A DNA stretch of 64,000 bases from Natronococcus sp. A-GB7 (GTDB lineage: Archaea > Halobacteriota > Halobacteria > Halobacteriales > Natrialbaceae), in NCBI RefSeq assembly GCF_029688865.1, contig NZ_JARUKV010000004.1, positions 160,460 to 224,459 on the forward strand, in the 5' to 3' direction. Every line of letters begins with the position of its first letter. Positions within the stretch are counted from its first letter, which is position 1. Both the position numbers and the translations under genes were made by a program. Positions 60,061 to 64,000 of the stretch are shown here, piece after piece. The notes under the pieces are model-generated. The model had not been told where the DNA came from, made no database searches, and was given only the letters and a program-made list of their open reading frames with translations.

Positions 60061-61029
60061 TCAGGGGACGACCTGGTTCCGAAGCTCGTCGGCTCCGTCG
60101 TCGAACCGGCGAACGTTCTCCGCGACGATGTCGGCCAGTCGATCGTAGTACCGGGGTGTCTGCCCGGCGTTGTGTGGCGTGATCTGGACGTTCCCGACGT
60201 TCCACAGCGGGTGGTCCTCGGGCAGCGGCTCGGGATCCGTAACGTCGAGCGAGGCGCCGCGGATCCAGCTCGAGCGCAACGCCTCGAGCAACGCGTCGGT
60301 GTCGATCACCGGCCCCCGAGCGACGTTGACGATCACGGCCTCGGGGTCGAGCGTGATCATGACCTCGCGGTCGATCAGCCCCCGGGTAAGGTCGGTGAGC
60401 GGACAGGCGAGCACGAGGTAGTCGGTCCGGGCGAGCGCGTCCTCGAACGGCTCCCCCTCGAAGCCGACGACCTCGTCGGTGGGGCCGCCCTTCTCCGGCG
60501 TGTAGCGCACGCCGATCGTCTCGACGTCGAACGGCTCGAGGCGCTCGGCGGTCGCCCGTCCGATCGCGCCTAAGCCAACGATGGTGACCGTCGAGCCCTG
60601 TAGCTCGTGGGCCTTGTAGTGGCGCCATTCCCGGCGGCGCTGCCTGCGCTCGGCGACGTGGAACCGACGGGTGAAGTGCAAGATCGCGCCGAGGACGTGT
60701 TCGCCCATGTTCGGCCCGTGGACGCCCGAGGCGTTGGTCACCGCGACGCCCCGTTCCCGAAGTCGGTCCAGGGGCAGGTGACCCGTCCCCGCGTACGCAC
60801 AGGCGAACACCTCGAGGTTCTCGGCGGCCTCGAGCAGCTCCTCCTCGAGGGTCATCCCGGTGACGAATCGGGCGTCCTCGATCAGCTCCCGCTCGGCGGT
60901 CGGCGTGCGGGCGAGTTCGACGGTTCGGTCAGGAAGCCGATCCCGAAGCGTCTCGGCGTACTGTTCGATCGGCGTTCCGTGAGTCCCCTTGCGAAGGACG
61001 AGCAGATCCGTCTCGTCGGTAGCGGGCAT
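60061..61029 (-). CDS. D-isomer-specific 2-hydroxyacid dehydrogenase
   Basis: The 322-aa protein has the NAD site TVTIVGLGAIGRATAERL, the catalytic Arg in NVARGPVIDTDALLEAL, Glu in TDPEPLPEDHPLW and His in QITPHNAGQTP. The N-terminal catalytic half reads AYAGTGHLPLDRLRERGVAVTNASGVHGPNMGEHV. Substrate could be glyoxylate, hydroxypyruvate or a related 2-oxo acid; phosphoglycerate use is less likely because the ACT/ASB tail is missing. ATG 61029 (MPATDETD) is preferred to 61056. Confidence 0.9.
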   Translation of the reverse strand: MPATDETDLLVLRKGTHGTPIEQYAETLRDRLPDRTVELARTPTAERELIEDARFVTGMTLEEELLEAAENLEVFACAYAGTGHLPLDRLRERGVAVTNASGVHGPNMGEHVLGAILHFTRRFHVAERRQRRREWRHYKAHELQGSTVTIVGLGAIGRATAERLEPFDVETIGVRYTPEKGGPTDEVVGFEGEPFEDALARTDYLVLACPLTDLTRGLIDREVMITLDPEAVIVNVARGPVIDTDALLEALRSSWIRGASLDVTDPEPLPEDHPLWNVGNVQITPHNAGQTPRYYDRLADIVAENVRRFDDGADELRNQVVP

Positions 61030-61143
61030 GTCAGGTGCCTCGAGCGGTGTCCTCAAAAGCGTTCAGTTCACGGGGAGTACCGCTGCCGGTGATCGATCCG
61101 AACTTCAGACAGTTTAATACGGCCCGTCCAGTCCCAACGAAGT

Positions 61144-62529
61144 ATGGAACGCGTTGACGTCGCGATCGTCGGCGGCGGGCCCGCAGGCGCCTGTGCCGCG
61201 GAGCGAGCCGCTGCCCACGGCGCCGAGACGGTGCTGTTCGAACAGGGTGTCCCGCGGGAGGACCGCGACGAACTCGGTCCGGACTCGACCGACGCGGCCG
61301 GCATGCTCGACTACTGGATCGATATCATGGACTTCGACTATCGGGAGATTCCCGACGACGTTATCCTCCAGGAGCTCGAGACAACGGAGTTCGTCGGCCC
61401 GTCGAGCCGCCTCGAGCTGGCGACGACGGGGATGGAGGCCGACTATCCGAGGTTCGGTTACACCTTCCACCGCGCCCGGATGGACGACTGGCTCTACGAG
61501 CGCGCCACGGACGCCGGCGCCGACCTCCGGGTCGGGACCGGTGTCAAGTCCCTCGAGACCGATCTGCGCGCCTCGAGCCCGAAGGGACCGACCCACACGC
61601 TGACCCTCTCGGACGGCGACCAGCTCGAGGCCCAGTACGTCGTCCTCGCGGACGGCCCGCAGCGACGGATCACCCTCGAGGCGCTGGATCAGTTCACTCC
61701 ACCCGGACGGAGCGTCTCGGACCACCTCTCGCCGCCGGAGGCGAACCACATCGCCTACCAGGAGTACCGGGAGTTTCCCCCCGAACTGTTCGAGGAGGAC
61801 CGACTCAAGTTCTGGTGGGGGTACATGCCGGGCGAGACCGCCTACCCGTGGGTGTTCCCCAACGACGGCACCGTCGCCCGCGTCGGACTGACGATGCCGA
61901 TCGGGATGACCCTCGAGGACGTTTCGGACCCCGCTGCCTACGCGCTGCTTGACCCGACCGACGACCAGCTTCCCTCGGGAGCCGAGTACATCCGCCGACT
62001 GCTCGAACTGGAGTACGGCGACGAGTACGACGTCGAGGAGGACATCCCGATCGTCGAGGACCGCGGGAAATCGAAGGGAACCGAAACGTACCCGATCTCC
62101 TCGACGCGACCGATCGACTCACCGGTCGGCGCGAACATCGCCGTCGTCGGCGGCGCAATGGGAACCACGTCGGCGTTTCACGAGGGCGGCTACCACGTCG
62201 CCGTCCGAACAGGGAAGATCGCCGGTCGCCTCGTTGCGACCGACTCCCTGGAGAACTACAACGACGTCTGGAAGCGCGCGATCGGCGACGAGATCGTCCG
62301 CAACGTCGCCTTCGCCGACATCGTCGCGGAGTACGAGCCCGACGACTGGGACCGGGCGTTCGAGGTCATCAACGGGATGCAGGGCTCCGGAACGGAGACG
62401 GCGATCCTCAAGCAGACCTACTCCGCCGGCATCGGCGCGACGAAACTGCTCGCGGCCTACAAGAAACGCAAGTTCTCCTACCGGGACGGTCGGTACGTCC
62501 AGCTCTCCGAGGACGAGTACTTCTACTGA
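61144..62529 (+). CDS. Geranylgeranyl reductase-family flavoprotein (DGGGPL reductase type)
   Basis: The 461-aa protein has the FAD motif VDVAIVGGGPAGACAAERAA, PRFGYTFHRARMDDWLYE, the conserved WGYMPGETAYPWVFPNDGTVARVGL (YxWxFP of the GGR family) and AVVGGAMGTTSAFHEGGYHVAVRTG. Archaea use such enzymes to saturate the isoprenoid chains of ether lipids. Haloarchaea have several paralogues, so menaquinone or carotenoid side-chain reduction is also possible. A TATA-like TTTAATACGG (61111-61120) lies ~25 bp before ATG 61144. Confidence 0.88.
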   Translation: MERVDVAIVGGGPAGACAAERAAAHGAETVLFEQGVPREDRDELGPDSTDAAGMLDYWIDIMDFDYREIPDDVILQELETTEFVGPSSRLELATTGMEADYPRFGYTFHRARMDDWLYERATDAGADLRVGTGVKSLETDLRASSPKGPTHTLTLSDGDQLEAQYVVLADGPQRRITLEALDQFTPPGRSVSDHLSPPEANHIAYQEYREFPPELFEEDRLKFWWGYMPGETAYPWVFPNDGTVARVGLTMPIGMTLEDVSDPAAYALLDPTDDQLPSGAEYIRRLLELEYGDEYDVEEDIPIVEDRGKSKGTETYPISSTRPIDSPVGANIAVVGGAMGTTSAFHEGGYHVAVRTGKIAGRLVATDSLENYNDVWKRAIGDEIVRNVAFADIVAEYEPDDWDRAFEVINGMQGSGTETAILKQTYSAGIGATKLLAAYKKRKFSYRDGRYVQLSEDEYFY

Positions 62530-62599
62530 GCGGCGATCGACTCCCCGAGTCGGTTCGGACGGCGAGCGACGGACGATCGGTCCGCCGCGCCCGAGGACG

Positions 62600-63024
62600 G
62601 AACCGCCCGTACGGGCTGCCGTTCCGGTTTCCGATCCAACCGCGTTCCGTTCTCCGGCGGCTACGTGGTCGCTTCCGGAAACCCCACGGGCGACCTCTAC
62701 GCGAACGTGACGACAGACGGGACCGGGCGAACGCTCCCGACCCGCCTCTACGAGTAGATCGACGACCCCGGGATGCAGGACATGCTCTCGTCTCTCATCG
62801 CGCGACACGATGCACCAGAACCAGTGGCTCGCCGTCCTCGAGTCGCTCGAGGACCCGGTTCCGGTGCCAGCAAGATCCACGGACGGATCCGGAAGCACCG
62901 TGGACACAGGGGTGCCCCGGACAGCAAGAGCAAGTTCTCCTCTCTCGCCGAACAGCGGGGCGACGGGTCCGGAATCCCGCCGGATCCGAGACCGTACAAC
63001 AGTCCGGAGGAGGGGGACGAGTAA
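62600..63024 (+). pseudogene. Decayed manganese catalase gene (C-terminal part)
   Basis: Split over frames, the region reads SNRVPFSGGYVVASGNPTGD, LYANVTTDGTGRTLPTRLYE, then a stop (TAG 62755-62757), IDDPGMQDMLSSLIA, a frameshift near 62800, RDTMHQNQWLAVLESLEDPVPVPA, a second shift near 62870 and a tail ending PPDPRPYNSPEEGDE at TAA 63024. These are the C-terminal landmarks of Mn-catalase (SGN.., TRLY..DDPGMxDML..LIARDTMHQNQWLA), including the metal-region Glu/His helix. At least one stop and two frameshifts make it non-functional. The N-terminal half is not found; 62530-62600 shows nothing. Confidence 0.72.
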
Positions 63025-63090
63025 GCACTCTCGACGTACCCGTCTCGAAACCGAGTTCTCCAGCGACCGCCAGCAGGAGTCGCAAACAAG

Positions 63091-63098
63091 ACTTAAAC
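63091..63098 (+). promoter_or_regulatory. TATA-like box before the candidate structured RNA
   Basis: ACTTAAAC at 63091-63098 lies about 25 bp before GCACGTGCC (63119), the base of the first predicted stem. That is the normal archaeal TATA-to-start spacing. No open frame starts downstream, so the box, if used, would drive a non-coding transcript. Confidence 0.4.
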
Positions 63099-63118
63099 GC
63101 CCCAGTGATCTACTACGA

Positions 63119-63300
63119 GCACGTGCCTTTAGTCCCCGTCCGAGCGAACCCATTCGGGTGCGATGACAGTACGGCGAACCCGGGCACGTGACATTTCGAC
63201 CGTGACGGATCCCCGTCACGCCTGGGGACGGAGTCCCCCGCCCGGCACGAGGGTTAGCCAGCCGACGCGGCACGCCGCCACGGGATGACGCTGGACGTTA
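63119..63300 (+). ncRNA. Candidate structured non-coding RNA
   Basis: This gene-free segment holds consecutive strong stems. CACGTGCC (63120-63127) pairs with GGCACGTG (63183-63190) around an ACCC-ATTC-GGGT hairpin. CGTGACGG-ATCC-CCGTCACG (63201-63220) and GGGGAC-GGA-GTCCCC (63224-63238) are perfect hairpins, and GCGG-CACG-CCGC (63267-63278) is another. A TATA-like box stands ~25 bp before the first stem. It lacks the SRP RNA core and RNase P motifs, and no tRNA fits. Transcription is not shown, and ends are approximate. Confidence 0.4.
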
Positions 63301-63437
63301 GTGTTCCGGGCGATAACTCAGTTCTCTCGAGCAACTGCGCCGACCAGTGCCGCTCGTCGAGCGCGCTCGAGACGGATCGAAACGGTTCGAATCGACCTCG
63401 TCGTGTTCGGCGCTCGCGTCGCTCCGAGTCACCGCCG

Positions 63438-63854
63438 TCACTCGCTCGAGGTCGCCGATCCTTCCGTCAGTGGTTCGGCGTAGAGGACCGAATCGAGCGG
63501 TTCCTCGTCGGGAACCGGTCCGTCGTCTAGCGTGCGTGCCCGCCTGATCTCCTCGCGCATCGACTCGAACGCCGCCGTGCTCGTGACGTCCCCGCTTCGG
63601 TGATCGTACTCGAGGAGTCCGTGGTCGGCGAGTCGGGGAATGTGGTGGTGTATCAGCGACGTTTGTATGGGGTGTCGCTCTGCTTCGGTTACCGCCTCCA
63701 GTGAGCACTCCCGCTCCCAGGCGGTTATCTGACGGCTCAACCGCTCGACGGTCGTGTGCTGATTCTTCAGAAGGTAGTAGGTAACGTACCGACATCGGGA
63801 TCGCGATAGCAACTCGAAAACGGAGGTAGCGTCGTGAGGGGATGATTCTGGCAT
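63438..63854 (-). CDS. DUF7344-type winged-helix transcriptional regulator
   Basis: The 138-aa protein has ATSVFELLSRSRCRYVTYYLLKNQ, TTVERLSRQITAWERE, RHPIQTSLIHHHIPRLADHGLLEYD and SGDVTSTAAFE, the winged helix of the haloarchaeal DUF7344 family (compare the broken copy at 59123). These proteins are numerous and taken to be DNA-binding regulators; targets unknown. ATG 63854 (MPESSPHD) is chosen; the upstream frame to 63986 runs through an AT-rich promoter (63880-63965). It ends with an acidic tail. Confidence 0.87.
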   Translation of the reverse strand: MPESSPHDATSVFELLSRSRCRYVTYYLLKNQHTTVERLSRQITAWERECSLEAVTEAERHPIQTSLIHHHIPRLADHGLLEYDHRSGDVTSTAAFESMREEIRRARTLDDGPVPDEEPLDSVLYAEPLTEGSATSSE

Positions 63855-64000
63855 ACGTACGGAGTTGTTACCACTCTCGCATAAGACCGGGTCCAAATAT
63901 GTTTGATTAGTTGAGTTATTTAGAAAGTATACACTGTATTCTCTACACGACTTTTTCATCGTTGTATAAATGTGGAAAGCCCACACAGCGGTTGCTGTGT

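Noticed and set aside
63119..63300. SRP 7S RNA or RNase P RNA as identity of the structured segment
   Set aside because: The conserved SRP helix-8 core and the RNase P core motifs are absent, and the segment is too short for either.
1..64000. CRISPR array, rRNA operon or prophage
   Set aside because: No regularly spaced repeats, no rRNA-like sequence and no structural phage genes were seen; only TnpB and decayed integration traces are present.

Overview
The window is haloarchaeal chromosome. The evidence is high G+C with strong GC3 bias, very acidic proteins, TATA-type promoters close to start codons (several genes look leaderless), an intron-containing elongator tRNA-Met, archaeal-only genes (RadB, ribosomal S17e, archaeal ATP-dependent DNA ligase, RibL, a DGGGPL-type reductase, a TFS paralogue, HalOD1 and Bat-type regulators) and strong scarcity of CTAG. 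A member of the Natrialbales (Natrinema/Haloterrigena-like) is plausible, but no species can be named from this sequence alone.

0-8 kb: the tail of a CobW-family metallochaperone, a solo TnpB transposon whose right end touches the cobW stop codon, several small zinc-finger-like genes, an MBL-fold nuclease-like gene, ATP-dependent DNA ligase with a coupled pair of 39-residue ORFs between them, a formaldehyde/alcohol dehydrogenase and mobA. 8-20 kb: ilvD, a beta-propeller lipoprotein, ribL, a JAMM protease, an S1-DHH (RecJ-like) protein, a hybrid histidine kinase, mutY, a decayed macro-domain gene and a TFS-like protein lacking its catalytic acids.

20-30 kb: tRNA-Val(GAC) followed by two broken copies of its own 3' end, the tightly overlapping trpDFEG operon, then an AT-richer island in which a promoter plus N-terminal peptide region is duplicated, once before a small hydrophobic peptide and once directly before (and coupled to) the B12-dependent ribonucleotide reductase nrdJ. 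30-37 kb: small conserved haloarchaeal genes, intron-containing tRNA-Met(CAT), a decayed coiled-coil gene, small membrane proteins, a flavin monooxygenase-like gene and an SDR epimerase in gene-poor surroundings.

37-50 kb: HalOD1 protein and a large PAS/GAF/Bat regulator, ggt, universal stress proteins, a probable CTAG methyltransferase, membrane proteins and a CBS-HPF fusion. 50-64 kb: RadB divergent from a RuvC-like protein, a PQQ-type propeller, a CitG-DUF447 pair, rps17e, asd, a frameshifted DUF7344 gene, a D-2-hydroxyacid dehydrogenase, a geranylgeranyl reductase, a decayed manganese catalase, a candidate structured RNA and a winged-helix regulator.

Most of the window is ordinary core genome. 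The accessory spots are 0.5-2 kb, 19-20.6 kb, 24.8-26.4 kb, 31.9-36.8 kb, 51.5-52 kb and 62.5-63.4 kb. No CRISPR array, rRNA or prophage was seen.
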